Shown: positions 53,964-62,519 of the stretch, in pieces
How positions within the stretch are numbered: the first letter of the stretch is position 1
How the letters are laid out: each line of letters opens with the position of its first letter
Assembly (NCBI GenBank): GCA_903859715.1
Contig: CAIONS010000023.1
Span: forward strand, 38,430-102,429
Reading direction: 5' to 3'
Length of the DNA: 64,000 nt
Origin: an uncultured Opitutia bacterium
GTDB taxonomy: Bacteria; Verrucomicrobiota; Verrucomicrobiia; Opitutales; Opitutaceae
Position numbers and translations under genes: made by a program
Notes under the pieces: generated by a model
The model's database searches: none
What the model was told of the DNA's origin: nothing
What the model saw: only the letters and a program-made list of their open reading frames with translations

Positions 53964-56132
53964 ATGAAGAGCAAAAAACGCCCCACCCCGAAAAAAACCA
54001 GTCCGACGCGCAAGTCCGCGCCGGCTCCCAGCACGCCGGCAAACATGCCGCACGAGGTGACGTTCACCGCGCAGGGCAAGTACGCCGACCCGTTCAACCA
54101 GGTGGTGCTCGACGTCATCTTCACCGACCCCGCGGGCCAGACCTTCCGCGTCCCCGCCTTCTGGGCCGGAGCCAATCACTGGAAGGTGCGTTATTCGTCC
54201 CCCCTCACCGGCGAACACACCTACCGCACCGTGTGCACGCCCGCGACCGACGCCGGCCTGCATGGCCTGACCGGCAAGGTCACAGTGAAACCCTACAGTG
54301 GAAAAAATCCGCTCTACGCGCACGGCCCCGTAAAGGTCGCCGCCGACAAACGCCACTTCGAGCACACCGACGGCACGCCGTTTTTCTGGCTCGGCGACAC
54401 CTGGTGGATGGGTCTGTGCAGCCGCCTGAGCTGGCCGCAGGGTTTCAAGACACTTACGGCGAATCGCGTGAAGAAGGGCTACAACGTCGTGCAGATCGTC
54501 GCGGGCCTCTACCCCGACATGTATGCCTTCGACCCGCGCGGCGCGAACGAGGCAGGCTTTCCGTGGGAGGAAGGTTACTCGCACATCCGCCCGGAATTTT
54601 TTGACGCGGCCGACAAGAAACTCGCGCACCTCGTGGCGAACGGCATCACGCCCTGCATCGTCGGCGCGTGGGGTTGGTTCGTGAACTGGATGACCCAGGA
54701 CCAGCTGAAGGCGCACTGGCGCTACCTCATTGGCCGCTACGGCGCGTGGCCCGTCCTCTGGTGCACGGCCGGCGAAGCCAACCTCCCCTGGTACCTCGCG
54801 AAGAATTTCCCGATGGATGACCGCGACATGGTCCACGGTTGGACGCACCTCATCCGCTACCTGCAGGAAAACGATCCCTTCAACCGTCCCGTCACGATCC
54901 ACCCCACCGCGATCGGACGCTACACCGCGCGCAACGCCACTGACGACGAGACGCTGCTCGACTTCGATTTGCTGCAGGTGCTCCACGCTCAGAACGAGAT
55001 GGTGACGCTCGCGATCAAGGCCGTGCGCGAGACCTACGCCGCGACCCCGCGCATGCCCGTCATCAACGGCGAGCCGTGCTACGAAAACCTCGGCGGCACA
55101 ATCACCGCGCCCTGGCCCCGCCGGGCGTTCTGGTCCTGCGTGCTCAATGGCGCGATGGGTCACACCTACGGCGGCAACGGCATCTGGCAGTGCAACCAGC
55201 CCGGCATTCCGCACGGCGCGTCGCCGCATGGCGGCAACTATGGCAACACGCCGTGGATCGAGGCGATGAACTACACCGGCTCCGCCGAGTGCGCGCACGG
55301 CAAAACGCTCCTCACGCGCTACGACTGGTCGAAATTCGAACCCCACCCCGAGTGGGCCGCGTACGCCGGCAGCGTTGAACTGCCGCTCAAGGGCGCGCAG
55401 TGGATCTGGTCGTCGCGCGAGGAAGGCGCCGCGAAGGACGCGCCCAACACCCGCCGTTACTTCCGCAAAACCTTCGAGCTGCCCAAGGGGAAGAAAGTCG
55501 CGGGTGCGCGGATGCGTTTCTCCGGCATGAATCATTGCGAGGCGCAGCTCAACGGTGCGCCCGCCGGGACCTCGTACGACTGGAAGTTCGGCCACCAGTT
55601 CGACGACCGCGGCGCGCTGCTCAAGCCGGGCACGAACACCCTGACGCTGTGGTCCGAGTATCGCCCCTCCTCCGGAGACCCCGTGCCCGCGCTCATGGCC
55701 TGCATCGAGATCCGTTTCACCGATGGCAGCGTCCAGCGCCTCGGCTCCGACTCCTCGTGGAAAGTGCTGAAATCAAAAATCAGCCAGTGGGAAACCCGTG
55801 CGTTTGACGACAGCGCCTGGCCTGCCGCGCAAGTAGTCGGCCAGCTCGGTGACCAGCCGTGGGGCCCATTCACGCCGCTGGACATGAGTCTCCACGGCCC
55901 GCAAACCGCCGGCACAGCGCAAACCCGCGTGACCTACGTCCCCTACCACGAGCCCGTCGTCGCGCGCGGACTCGCGGCTGGCTCCACGCATCGCGCCTGT
56001 CACTTCGATCCGGTCACCGGCAAGACCAAGAGCCTCGGCACGATCAAGGCGAGCGCCGACGGCACCTGGACCTGCCCACCGCCCAAGGGCATCGCCCACG
56101 ACTGGGTCATGGTCCTCGAGGCCAACGCCTGA
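53964..56132 (+). CDS. Apiosidase-like glycoside hydrolase (DUF5060/DUF4038) with C-terminal rhamnosidase-N-like module
   Basis: A 722-residue protein. After a Lys/Pro-rich start, residues about 30-110 resemble DUF5060 (Ig-like, VTFTAQGKYADPFNQVVLDVIFTDPAG). Residues 120-430 form the TIM-barrel DUF4038/apiosidase-like domain: FFWLGDTWWMGLCSRLSW, GYNVVQIVAGLYPDMYAFD, LIGRYGAWPVLWCTAGEANLPWY and PVINGEPCYENLGG, with the last two carrying the likely catalytic acids. Residues about 470-650 are a jelly-roll part (GAQWIWSS ... RRYFRKTFELPKGKKVAGARMRFSGM) like the N-domain of GH78 rhamnosidases. A short C-terminal domain may be Ig-like. No signal peptide is visible. Substrate unknown; GH140 members cleave apiose-linked chains of rhamnogalacturonan II. 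Confidence 0.8.
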   Translation: MKSKKRPTPKKTSPTRKSAPAPSTPANMPHEVTFTAQGKYADPFNQVVLDVIFTDPAGQTFRVPAFWAGANHWKVRYSSPLTGEHTYRTVCTPATDAGLHGLTGKVTVKPYSGKNPLYAHGPVKVAADKRHFEHTDGTPFFWLGDTWWMGLCSRLSWPQGFKTLTANRVKKGYNVVQIVAGLYPDMYAFDPRGANEAGFPWEEGYSHIRPEFFDAADKKLAHLVANGITPCIVGAWGWFVNWMTQDQLKAHWRYLIGRYGAWPVLWCTAGEANLPWYLAKNFPMDDRDMVHGWTHLIRYLQENDPFNRPVTIHPTAIGRYTARNATDDETLLDFDLLQVLHAQNEMVTLAIKAVRETYAATPRMPVINGEPCYENLGGTITAPWPRRAFWSCVLNGAMGHTYGGNGIWQCNQPGIPHGASPHGGNYGNTPWIEAMNYTGSAECAHGKTLLTRYDWSKFEPHPEWAAYAGSVELPLKGAQWIWSSREEGAAKDAPNTRRYFRKTFELPKGKKVAGARMRFSGMNHCEAQLNGAPAGTSYDWKFGHQFDDRGALLKPGTNTLTLWSEYRPSSGDPVPALMACIEIRFTDGSVQRLGSDSSWKVLKSKISQWETRAFDDSAWPAAQVVGQLGDQPWGPFTPLDMSLHGPQTAGTAQTRVTYVPYHEPVVARGLAAGSTHRACHFDPVTGKTKSLGTIKASADGTWTCPPPKGIAHDWVMVLEANA

Positions 56133-56150
56133 TCCTCAACCATCAAATTT

Positions 56151-56249
56151 TTAACCACGAAGCACACGAAGGTCACGAAGAGGAGACATCCCAAACCCGA
56201 ACAGTTTGGATCCTCCGAACTTCGTGATCCTCGTGCCCTTCGTGGTTAA
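56151..56249. repeat. Inverted repeat TTAACCACGAAGCACACGAAGG
   Basis: The left arm TTAACCACGAAGCACACGAA (56151 on) and right arm ending CCCTTCGTGGTTAA (to 56249) are imperfect inverted copies of about 30 bp with a 39-bp spacer. It lies between the convergent hydrolase and NDH-2 genes and may serve as a bidirectional terminator. Confidence 0.75.
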
Positions 56250-56262
56250 TATCGGTTGATTG

Positions 56263-57561
56263 CTAGGCCGAGTGCGCCGGCGGGCCGCCACTCACGCCAC
56301 TGATCACCCGCGCGCCGCGGCGGTACGTGAAGTACGAGTAGACCCACTGGATCAGCACCGAAACCTTGCTGCGGAATCCGACGAGGAAAATCAGGTGGAT
56401 GGCGAGCCAGGCGACCCACGCCGGAAACCCGCTGAACTCGAAGTCACCGATATCCGCCACCGCCGAGGAACGGCCGATCGTCGCCATCGAGCCCTTGTCG
56501 TAATAGGCAAACGCCGCGCGACCCGCCGGAGAAAACCGTTCTCCGCGCAATTCGCGCGCAATCACCTTCGCGGCATGGGCGCCGGCCTGCATCGCGCCCT
56601 GCGCCACGCCCGGCACCGTTACGCCGTTCGCATCGACCAGCGAAATGATGTCGCCCACCGCAAACACCTCGGGATGTCCCGGCACGCTGAGGTCGGGCAG
56701 CACCTTGACACGGCCCGCCCGGTCGGCCTCCACGCCGAGTTGTTTGGCCAGCGGCACCGCCGCCACGCCCGCGCCCCAGAAAATATTATCGGCCCGGAAG
56801 GTCTGTCCGCCGGCCACGATCTGCCCCTCGGTGATCGCCTCGACACGCAGGCCCGTGTGCACCTCGACTCCCAGTTTTTCCAGCTGGCGTTGTGCACTCG
56901 CCGAGAGTTCCGGCGGATAGGTCGCCAGCACGCGCGGACTGCCCTCGATGAGGATGACCCGCGACTTCGATGGGTCGATGTGGTCAAAGTCATGGTTGAG
57001 CACCGTGCGCGTGAGCTCCGCAAAGGTGCCCGCCAGTTCCACGCCCGTCGGGCCGCCGCCGACCACGATGATCGTCATCGCCGCGTCGCGCTTGGCCGGG
57101 TCCGGCTCCGTTTCCGCCCGCTCAAACGCGAGCAGGATCTTCCGGCGGATCTTCAGGGCGTCATCGAGCGTCTTGAGGCCCGGGGCAAACTCCTCCCATT
57201 CCGGATGGCCGAAGTAACTCGTCATCCCGCCCGCCGCCACCACGAGGTAATCGTACGTCAGCTCACCGCGTTCGTGGATGACGCGCCGGCCCGCCAGGTC
57301 CAGGCCGGTGACCGCAGCCATGATGACCGAGAAATTCTTCCGCGAGCCGAAGATCGCGCGGATCGGCTGGGCAATGTCCACTGCGGACAGGCCGGCGGTC
57401 GCCACCTGATAGAGCAACGGCTGGAAAAGGTGGTGGTTCTGCCGGTCGATGAGCGTGATCCGGGCGAGCTTGGCCGGGAATTTCTGGCAGAAGGTCAGAC
57501 CGCCAAAGCCGGCACCGACGACCACAATGTGCGGGAGCTTGGCAGCGTCAGCGGATTCCAT
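56263..57561 (-). CDS. ndh: Type II NADH dehydrogenase (NDH-2)
   Basis: A 432-residue FAD enzyme with two Rossmann motifs: HIVVVGAGFGGLTFCQKF (FAD) and MTIIVVGGGPTGVELAGTFAEL (NADH). FAVGDIISLVD is the second FAD contact. The C-terminus has a hydrophobic segment (VAWLAIHLIFLVGFRSKVSVLIQW) for membrane anchoring. It passes electrons from NADH to quinone without proton pumping. Encoded alone, divergent from the DUF971 gene. Confidence 0.93.
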   Translation of the reverse strand: MESADAAKLPHIVVVGAGFGGLTFCQKFPAKLARITLIDRQNHHLFQPLLYQVATAGLSAVDIAQPIRAIFGSRKNFSVIMAAVTGLDLAGRRVIHERGELTYDYLVVAAGGMTSYFGHPEWEEFAPGLKTLDDALKIRRKILLAFERAETEPDPAKRDAAMTIIVVGGGPTGVELAGTFAELTRTVLNHDFDHIDPSKSRVILIEGSPRVLATYPPELSASAQRQLEKLGVEVHTGLRVEAITEGQIVAGGQTFRADNIFWGAGVAAVPLAKQLGVEADRAGRVKVLPDLSVPGHPEVFAVGDIISLVDANGVTVPGVAQGAMQAGAHAAKVIARELRGERFSPAGRAAFAYYDKGSMATIGRSSAVADIGDFEFSGFPAWVAWLAIHLIFLVGFRSKVSVLIQWVYSYFTYRRGARVISGVSGGPPAHSA

Positions 57562-57663
57562 GGGAAGCCAACGTGAAGGCGGTGGAAGCAGTTGGCAACG
57601 TGCCGGAGGACAAATTTGCTGTCCTTCGGGGAACGATGCAGGTTACTCATCCCAACCCGTCAC

Positions 57664-57963
57664 ATGCACGCCCCCGTCAACATCCAGCTCATCGGTTCCG
57701 AAGTCGCCATCGTCTGGGATGACGGCGCCGAGAGCTATTTCGCCGCCGATAAACTGCGCGCCGCCTCCCCGAGCGCCGAGACCCAGGGCGAGCGCGACAT
57801 CTTCGGACAGAAGTACGGCGGCGACGGCCCGAAAAGTTTCGCCGGGGTGCAGGTGCTCGGCTGGGAGCAGGTCGGCACGTACGCGCTGCGCTTCGATTTC
57901 AGCGACGGCCACCGCACCGGGCTTTACAGCTACGATTACCTGCGAAAACTCGCAGGTCTGTAA
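57664..57963 (+). CDS. DUF971 family protein (GBBH-like N-terminal domain)
   Basis: A 99-residue protein matching the small DUF971/GBBH-N fold: IQLIGSEVAIVWDDGAESYFAADKLRAASPSAE and ALRFDFSDGHRTGLYSYDYLRKL. Stand-alone members are linked by genome context to iron-sulfur cluster handling (Mrp/ApbC neighbours), but none is next to it here. It starts at the ATG at 57664. It is followed by hisI after a 78-bp gap containing a single repeat arm. Confidence 0.88.
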   Translation: MHAPVNIQLIGSEVAIVWDDGAESYFAADKLRAASPSAETQGERDIFGQKYGGDGPKSFAGVQVLGWEQVGTYALRFDFSDGHRTGLYSYDYLRKLAGL

Positions 57964-57997
57964 GCCACTCCTTCTCGCAGTCCAAAACGCGCTGCCT

Positions 57998-58032
57998 TCA
58001 TTTCGGATTTCGTACTTCCTCCTTCGAACTTA
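57998..58032. repeat. Single arm of the GAAATCCGAAAT repeat family
   Basis: ATTTCGGATTTCGTACTTCC followed by TCCTTCGAACTT resembles the right arm of the element at 41057-41081. No complementary arm is present. It lies in the 78-bp gap before hisI. Confidence 0.5.
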
Positions 58033-58041
58033 TCTTCCTCC

Positions 58042-58497
58042 ATGCCCACCTACGTCTTCCCCGCCCGCACCACGACCGCCGAGATCGAGCTCGGCACAAC
58101 GCTGCAGCCGAAGTTTGGCCCCGACGGCCTGATTCCCTGCATCACGCAGGACGTCCACTCGGGCGAAGTGCTGATGTTCGCGTTCATGAACGCCGAGTCG
58201 CTCGCCCACACGCTCGCGACGAAAAAGGCCACCTACTGGAGCCGTTCCCGGAACAAGCTGTGGATGAAGGGCGAGGAATCCGGCAACGTGCAGCACGTGA
58301 AGGAAGTCCGCACCGACTGCGACCAGGACGTGCTCCTCATCAAGGTCGAGCAAACCGGCTCGGCCAACGCCGCCTGCCACAACGGCTACCAGTCCTGCTT
58401 TTACCGCAAGCTCGGCGACTTCGCCGACCCGTCACTCAAGCTGCAGTTCACCGCCCAGCGCCTCTTCGACCCAGCGACGGTGTATAAGAAGAAGTGA
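58042..58497 (+). CDS. hisI: Phosphoribosyl-AMP cyclohydrolase HisI
   Basis: A 151-residue single-domain enzyme without the HisE pyrophosphohydrolase part. Family blocks: [42 protein letters not shown], and [34 protein letters not shown], with the metal-binding Asp and Cys residues. It opens the ring of PR-AMP in histidine synthesis. Not linked to other his genes here. A strong terminator follows. Confidence 0.95.
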   Translation: MPTYVFPARTTTAEIELGTTLQPKFGPDGLIPCITQDVHSGEVLMFAFMNAESLAHTLATKKATYWSRSRNKLWMKGEESGNVQHVKEVRTDCDQDVLLIKVEQTGSANAACHNGYQSCFYRKLGDFADPSLKLQFTAQRLFDPATVYKKK

Positions 58498-58530
58498 GAG
58501 GCGGGAGCGGTAGGCAGATGCAGCGTGCCA

Positions 58531-58566
58531 AACCCAATGTCACGTAATACGTGACATTGGGTTTTC
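58531..58566 (+). terminator. Rho-independent terminator of hisI
   Basis: AACCCAATGTCACGTA and its exact complement TACGTGACATTGGGTT form a 16-bp stem with almost no loop, followed by TTTTC. It begins about 34 bp after the hisI stop. The stem could end transcripts in either direction. Confidence 0.8.
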
Positions 58567-58604
58567 ATCGCAAATGCACCAACAAGGCTAGGTCTGGAGC
58601 GTTT

Positions 58605-58693
58605 GTCATTCTGAGCGTAGCGAAGAATCCAGTGAGATTCGGCTGCCGGCTCCGGCGTTATCCCATTGGATTCTTCGCTACGCTCAGAATGAC
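58605..58693. repeat. Palindromic repeat, TTCTGAGCG/GCGAAGAATCC family
   Basis: The arms GTCATTCTGAGCGTAGCGAA (left, 58605 on) and its exact inverted copy ending TCAGAATGAC at 58693 surround about 35 bp. It is nearly the same as the element at 1618-1697, differing by GCGTAGCG in place of GCGCAGCG in both arms, so the arms have changed together. Confidence 0.9.
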
Positions 58694-58730
58694 AGAGCGA
58701 AAACCTGCAGGGTTCATCCGCTCACCAAGC

Positions 58731-58757
58731 CTAAAGCCTATCGCCTAAAGCTTACCG
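58731..58757. repeat. GGCGATAAGCTTTAGGC repeat unit at the HxlR gene 3' end
   Basis: GCCTAAAGCCTATCGCCTAA followed by AGCTTACCGCC. On the minus strand this supplies the last codons and TAG stop of the HxlR gene. Similar units follow the stop codons of the AHSA1 gene (62386-62403) and the decarboxylase gene (63866-63898). Confidence 0.65.
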
Positions 58758-59161
58758 CCAGCGGCGACAGCCGTCCCTGCCGCCGGCACACTCTGACCGG
58801 TCGCGTCCAACCGGCGCGTGCCGGCGATGTGCTGCCCGCCCCAGTCGGCGATGGCCCGGATGATCGGGCGGAGCCCCTCGCCTTTCGGAGTGAGCAGATA
58901 TTCGTGGCGCGGCGGGTTGTCCTGGTACGGTGTCCGGGTGACGATCCCGGCGGCCTCGAGTCGGGCCAAGCGCTCTGCGAGAATGTTCGTCGGGATCTTC
59001 TCCTTTGCCGCGGCGAACTCCCCGTAGCGGCGGCGACCACGCAGCAGGTCGCGGATCACCAGCAGCGTCCAGCGGTCGCCAAAGATATCGAGGCTGCACG
59101 CCACCGCACAGGGGGAACGGGCCTCGGCGGGCAGGGATTCGGGAGAGGAACGGCGCTTCAT
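58745..59161 (-). CDS. HxlR family transcriptional regulator
   Basis: A 138-residue winged-helix protein. The N-terminal part has Cys18 and Cys22 in SPCAVACSLDIFGDRWTLLVIRDLL; the second matches the conserved HxlR cysteine used for thiol-based sensing in some relatives. GRRRYGEFAAAKEKIPTNILAERLARLEAAGIVTR is the recognition helix and wing. The C-terminal 25 residues are variable and end in repeat-derived sequence. It is divergent from an EmrAB-type efflux pair, with a perfect dyad between them, so it probably controls both. Confidence 0.92.
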   Translation of the reverse strand: MKRRSSPESLPAEARSPCAVACSLDIFGDRWTLLVIRDLLRGRRRYGEFAAAKEKIPTNILAERLARLEAAGIVTRTPYQDNPPRHEYLLTPKGEGLRPIIRAIADWGGQHIAGTRRLDATGQSVPAAGTAVAAGGKL

Positions 59162-59181
59162 ACCGGAAAGGTTTCTTTTAT

Positions 59182-59198
59182 ACTTGCAAAACGCAAGT
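59182..59198. promoter_or_regulatory. Candidate HxlR operator ACTTGC-N5-GCAAGT
   Basis: A perfect 6-5-6 dyad, ACTTGCAAAACGCAAGT, sits in the 65-bp gap between hxlR and the divergent efflux operon, 20 bp upstream of the regulator start. Its placement and symmetry fit a dimeric HxlR protein controlling both directions. AT-rich bases beside it (TTTCTTTTATACTTG) may provide promoter elements. Confidence 0.7.
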
Positions 59199-59226
59199 CA
59201 CAACTCAGGGTCTAGTCACTTTCATT

Positions 59227-60354
59227 ATGCAAGCCACAATCTCTTCCTCTCCTTTGGCGCCCGCCGCCACGCCGTTCTCCCCCGCGCCCACCGTCATTGT
59301 GCGGCCGGTCCGCCAAGCCCTGCCGGTCGTCAGCCGCCGCACCCTGCTGCTGGCCGGCGCCGTGCTCGTGCTCGCCTTCGCGGCCTGGCGCGGCGGACGG
59401 GCCCTCACCTTCGCCCTGGCCCATGAATCGACCGACGACGCCCAGGTCGAGGGACACGTGAGCCCCGTGCTGCCGCGGGTGCCCGGCTATGTTGCCCGCG
59501 TCCTTGTCGCTGACAACGAACGCGTGATCGCCGGTCAGCCGCTGCTGGAAATCGAACCCGCCGACCTCAATCTGAAGTCCGCCAACGCCTCGGCCGCTCT
59601 CGACAGCGCCCGCGCTGCGCTCCAAATCGCCGAGGCCAACCTTGCCAGCGTCCGCGCCGCGGCCGAGGTCGCCTCGGCGAATGTGGCCACGGCTCTCGTC
59701 ACGCAGGCCAAGACCGCCTCGGACCTCGCGCGCGACGACCAGTTGGTGAAGACTAGCGTGATTTCCGCCCAGCAATGGACCGACTCGCGTGCCACTGCGG
59801 ATGCCGCCGCCGCCCAGCTCGAGGCGACCCGCCGGCAGGCCGCTGCGGCCGCACGGCAGATCGATGTCGCCGCCGCGCAGGTCGGCGCCGCCCGGACCCA
59901 GGTCGCCGAGCGTGCCGCCGATCTCGACTACGCCCGGCTGCAGCGCGCTTATGCGACGGTCACCGCGCCCATCGCCGGCATCGTCTCGCACAAGAACGTG
60001 GAGCCCGGCCAGTTCGTCCAGGCCGGCCAGACGCTCCTGTCGGTCGCCGCCGACACCGATCTCTGGCTCGTCGCCAACTTCAAGGAAACGCAGGTGACGC
60101 GGATGCACGCCGGTCAACCCGTGGAGTTCACGGTCGACGGCTATCCCGGCGTCACGTTTCACGGCCGCGTCGATTCGCTCGCGGGCGCCACCGGGGCGCG
60201 GTTCGCTCTGTTGCCACCCGACAATGCCTCCGGAAATTTCGTCAAGGTCACGCAGCGCGTGCCGGTCAAGATCCTCGTGGACCATGCGGCCGGCGCGGAT
60301 TCTGTGCTGCGGCCAGGCATGAGCGTCGACGTCGCCGTGCGGATCAAGGACTGA
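59227..60354 (+). CDS. HlyD/EmrA family membrane fusion protein
   Basis: A 375-residue periplasmic adaptor. One N-terminal transmembrane helix (TLLLAGAVLVLAFAAWRGG, about 38-58) precedes the lipoyl half (TDDAQVEGHVSPVLPRVPGYVARVLVADNERVIAGQPLLEIEPAD), a long Ala-rich coiled-coil hairpin (about 120-240) and the second lipoyl half (YATVTAPIAGIVSHKNVEPGQFVQAGQ). It would link the EmrB-type pump to an outer membrane channel; no TolC gene is present in the window. The ATG at 59227 is chosen; upstream codons lie over the regulator gene. Confidence 0.93.
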   Translation: MQATISSSPLAPAATPFSPAPTVIVRPVRQALPVVSRRTLLLAGAVLVLAFAAWRGGRALTFALAHESTDDAQVEGHVSPVLPRVPGYVARVLVADNERVIAGQPLLEIEPADLNLKSANASAALDSARAALQIAEANLASVRAAAEVASANVATALVTQAKTASDLARDDQLVKTSVISAQQWTDSRATADAAAAQLEATRRQAAAAARQIDVAAAQVGAARTQVAERAADLDYARLQRAYATVTAPIAGIVSHKNVEPGQFVQAGQTLLSVAADTDLWLVANFKETQVTRMHAGQPVEFTVDGYPGVTFHGRVDSLAGATGARFALLPPDNASGNFVKVTQRVPVKILVDHAAGADSVLRPGMSVDVAVRIKD

Positions 60355-60376
60355 CGCCGTTATTTCCCTCCCCGCC

Positions 60377-61939
60377 ATGTCCGCCCAACGTCTCCGCCAG
60401 GTCATCATCACGATCACGGTCATCGCCGCCGCGATGATCGAGCTGATCGATACCTCGATCGTGAACGTCGCCCTCACCGACATGAGCGGCAACCTCGGCG
60501 CCACGCTGGAAGACGTCGCCTGGGTCGTCACGTCGTACGCGATTGCGAATGTCATCATCATCCCGATGACGAGCTTCCTCGCCGCGCGGCTGGGCCGGCG
60601 GAATTACTACATCGGCTCGATCCTGCTCTTCACCGCCGCCTCGATCGCCTGCGGCAGCGCGACAAATATCTGGGAGCTGGTGGCCTTCCGTTTCATCCAG
60701 GGCATCGGCGGTGGCGCCCTGATCGCCACCTCGCAGGCCATCCTGTTCGAGGCCTACACCGTGGCGCAGCGTGGCTTCGCCTCGGCCATGTTCGGGCTCG
60801 GCATTTTCATCGGCCCCACGGTCGGACCGACGATCGGCGGGTGGATCATCGACCATCACTCGTGGCCCTGGATTTTCTACATCAACCTGCCGATCGGGCT
60901 CGCCGCCGCCGTCCTCGCCTATTTCTACGTGGCCGAGCCGGCCCAGACGCGCCGCTCCGACATCGTCGACTGGACCGGCATCGGGCTGCTTGTCGTCGGG
61001 CTCGGCTCCCTGCAGGTCGTCCTGGAACGCGGCGAGTCCGAGGACTGGTTTGCCGCGCCCTACATCGTGGTGCTGACCCTGCTGGCAGCGGCGAGCCTGG
61101 TGACGTTCATCGTGCACGAGCTGCGGACGGCCCAGCCAGTGGTGGACCTGCGGATCCTGCGCACACGCTCGCTCGCCGTGGCCGCGATGCTCACCTTCGT
61201 GCTCGGGTTTGCATTGTTCGCGACGGTCTTCGTGGTGCCGGTGTTCGCGCAACGGCTGCTGGGTTTTACCGCCACGCAAACCGGTCTGCTGTTTCTCCCG
61301 GGAGCGGTGATCTCGATCCTCGTGCTGCCGGTGGTGGGGCGTCTCCTGACCAAGGGAGTGCCGCCCAGTTTCATGGTGGTCGCCGGCTTCGGTGCGGTCG
61401 CGTTGTTCAGCTGGCTGCTCTCGCACTCCAGCCTCGCCATGGGTGCGGATGATTTTTTCTGGCCGGTGATTCTCCGCTCGGTCGGGCTCTGTCTGCTCAT
61501 CGTTCCGCTCACACAGCTCGCGGTTTCCGGACTGGAACCGGCCGACATTCCGCAGGGCACAGCGCTCAACAACATGATGCGGCAGCTCGGCGGCTCGTTC
61601 GGCATCGCTCTCGTCAACACCTACATCGTGCACCGGCTGGCCTCGCACCGGGTCGATCTGATCAGCCATCTGGTTCCCGGCGATCCCGCCACCGACGCCC
61701 GGCTGCAAGGACTCGCCGCGAGCATGCAGACGCACGGCAGCTCCGCGCTCGACGCGGCACAGCAAGCACTGGGTCTGCTGGAAAGCACCGTCGTCCGCCA
61801 AGCCACGTTGCTCAGCTATCTCGATGCCTTTGGGATCGTGGCACTCCTGGCGTTGGTCTGCATGCCATTCGTCTTCCTCGCCGGCCGGCCCAAGGCCGTC
61901 TCGCGCGCCGCTGCCAGTGCCGCCGCTGAGGCGCATTGA
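60377..61939 (+). CDS. EmrB/QacA family MFS drug efflux pump (DHA2)
   Basis: A 520-residue protein with 14 predicted transmembrane segments. LIDTSIVNVALTDMSGNLGATLEDVAWVVTSY is the DHA2 motif D1 region, FLAARLGRRNYYIGS is motif A, and GIFIGPTVGPTIGGWIIDHHSWPWIFYINLPIG is motif C plus the DHA2 signature. It would export hydrophobic or aromatic compounds by proton antiport with the HlyD-type partner encoded 22 bp upstream. Both are probably under HxlR control. Confidence 0.95.
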   Translation: MSAQRLRQVIITITVIAAAMIELIDTSIVNVALTDMSGNLGATLEDVAWVVTSYAIANVIIIPMTSFLAARLGRRNYYIGSILLFTAASIACGSATNIWELVAFRFIQGIGGGALIATSQAILFEAYTVAQRGFASAMFGLGIFIGPTVGPTIGGWIIDHHSWPWIFYINLPIGLAAAVLAYFYVAEPAQTRRSDIVDWTGIGLLVVGLGSLQVVLERGESEDWFAAPYIVVLTLLAAASLVTFIVHELRTAQPVVDLRILRTRSLAVAAMLTFVLGFALFATVFVVPVFAQRLLGFTATQTGLLFLPGAVISILVLPVVGRLLTKGVPPSFMVVAGFGAVALFSWLLSHSSLAMGADDFFWPVILRSVGLCLLIVPLTQLAVSGLEPADIPQGTALNNMMRQLGGSFGIALVNTYIVHRLASHRVDLISHLVPGDPATDARLQGLAASMQTHGSSALDAAQQALGLLESTVVRQATLLSYLDAFGIVALLALVCMPFVFLAGRPKAVSRAAASAAAEAH

Positions 61940-61989
61940 TCGGTGCATCCTTGGTTGTCATGCCGGTCACCCGCGGCAGACTCGGGGCC

Positions 61990-62385
61990 ATGACAAAGAC
62001 CATTCGTCAGACCGTGATCATCAGTGCCAGCCCCAAAGCCACCTACGCCGCGCTGATTCAGGAAAAACGGCATACCGCCTTCACCGGCGTCAAAGCGAAG
62101 ATCGCGCCCAAAGTCGGCGGTGCGTTCATGTGCTACGACCGCTACATTTCCGGTTACACCCTCGATCTCGTCCCCGCCAAACGGATTGTCCAGGCATGGC
62201 GCTCGCAAGGCTGGCCCGCGGGAACCTATTCCCTCGTGACCTTTGCGCTGGCCAAGGCCGCCGGCGGCAAGACCCGCCTGACCTTCACACAGATCGGAGT
62301 GCCCGCCTCCGATTACAAGGCCAAGAACGCCGGCTGGCGCAGCCATTACTGGCAGCGGCTCAAAGCGTACTTGGAAAAGCGGTAG
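61990..62385 (+). CDS. SRPBCC / AHSA1-like protein
   Basis: A 131-residue START-like fold protein. TIRQTVIISASPKATYAALIQEKRHTAFTG is the N-terminal strand-helix part, and RIVQAWRSQGWPAGTYSLVTFALAKAAGGKTRLTFTQIGVP matches the AHSA1 domain. The C-terminal GWRSHYWQRLKAYLEK helix closes the pocket. Function unknown; such proteins bind hydrophobic ligands or Hsp90. The ATG at 61990 is preferred over two upstream in-frame starts. It follows the efflux pump by about 50 bp and may be part of that operon. Confidence 0.87.
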   Translation: MTKTIRQTVIISASPKATYAALIQEKRHTAFTGVKAKIAPKVGGAFMCYDRYISGYTLDLVPAKRIVQAWRSQGWPAGTYSLVTFALAKAAGGKTRLTFTQIGVPASDYKAKNAGWRSHYWQRLKAYLEKR

Positions 62386-62519
62386 GCGATAAGCTTTAGG
62401 CTGCAGGCTTTTGGTTTCGCACGCCGCTTGCCTGCCCTCGCCGAGAATGCAGGCTCAAAAACCACGCACTTCTCCCCGTAACGCCTAAAGCCCACCGACT
62501 AGCGCTCCCTACCCCACCC
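62386..62519. repeat. Intergenic region with GGCGATAAGCTTTAGGC-type repeat units
   Basis: GCGATAAGCTTTAGGCTGCA follows the AHSA1 stop and AACGCCTAAAGCCCACCG lies near 62481-62498, giving an imperfect inverted pair. It is related to the units at 58731-58757 and 63866-63898. No gene is visible. Confidence 0.6.

Noticed and set aside
60344..61948. A minus-strand open frame of 534 codons opposite the EmrB-like pump
   Set aside because: Low-complexity Glu/Gly/Arg/His composition, antisense to a clear 14-helix transporter.
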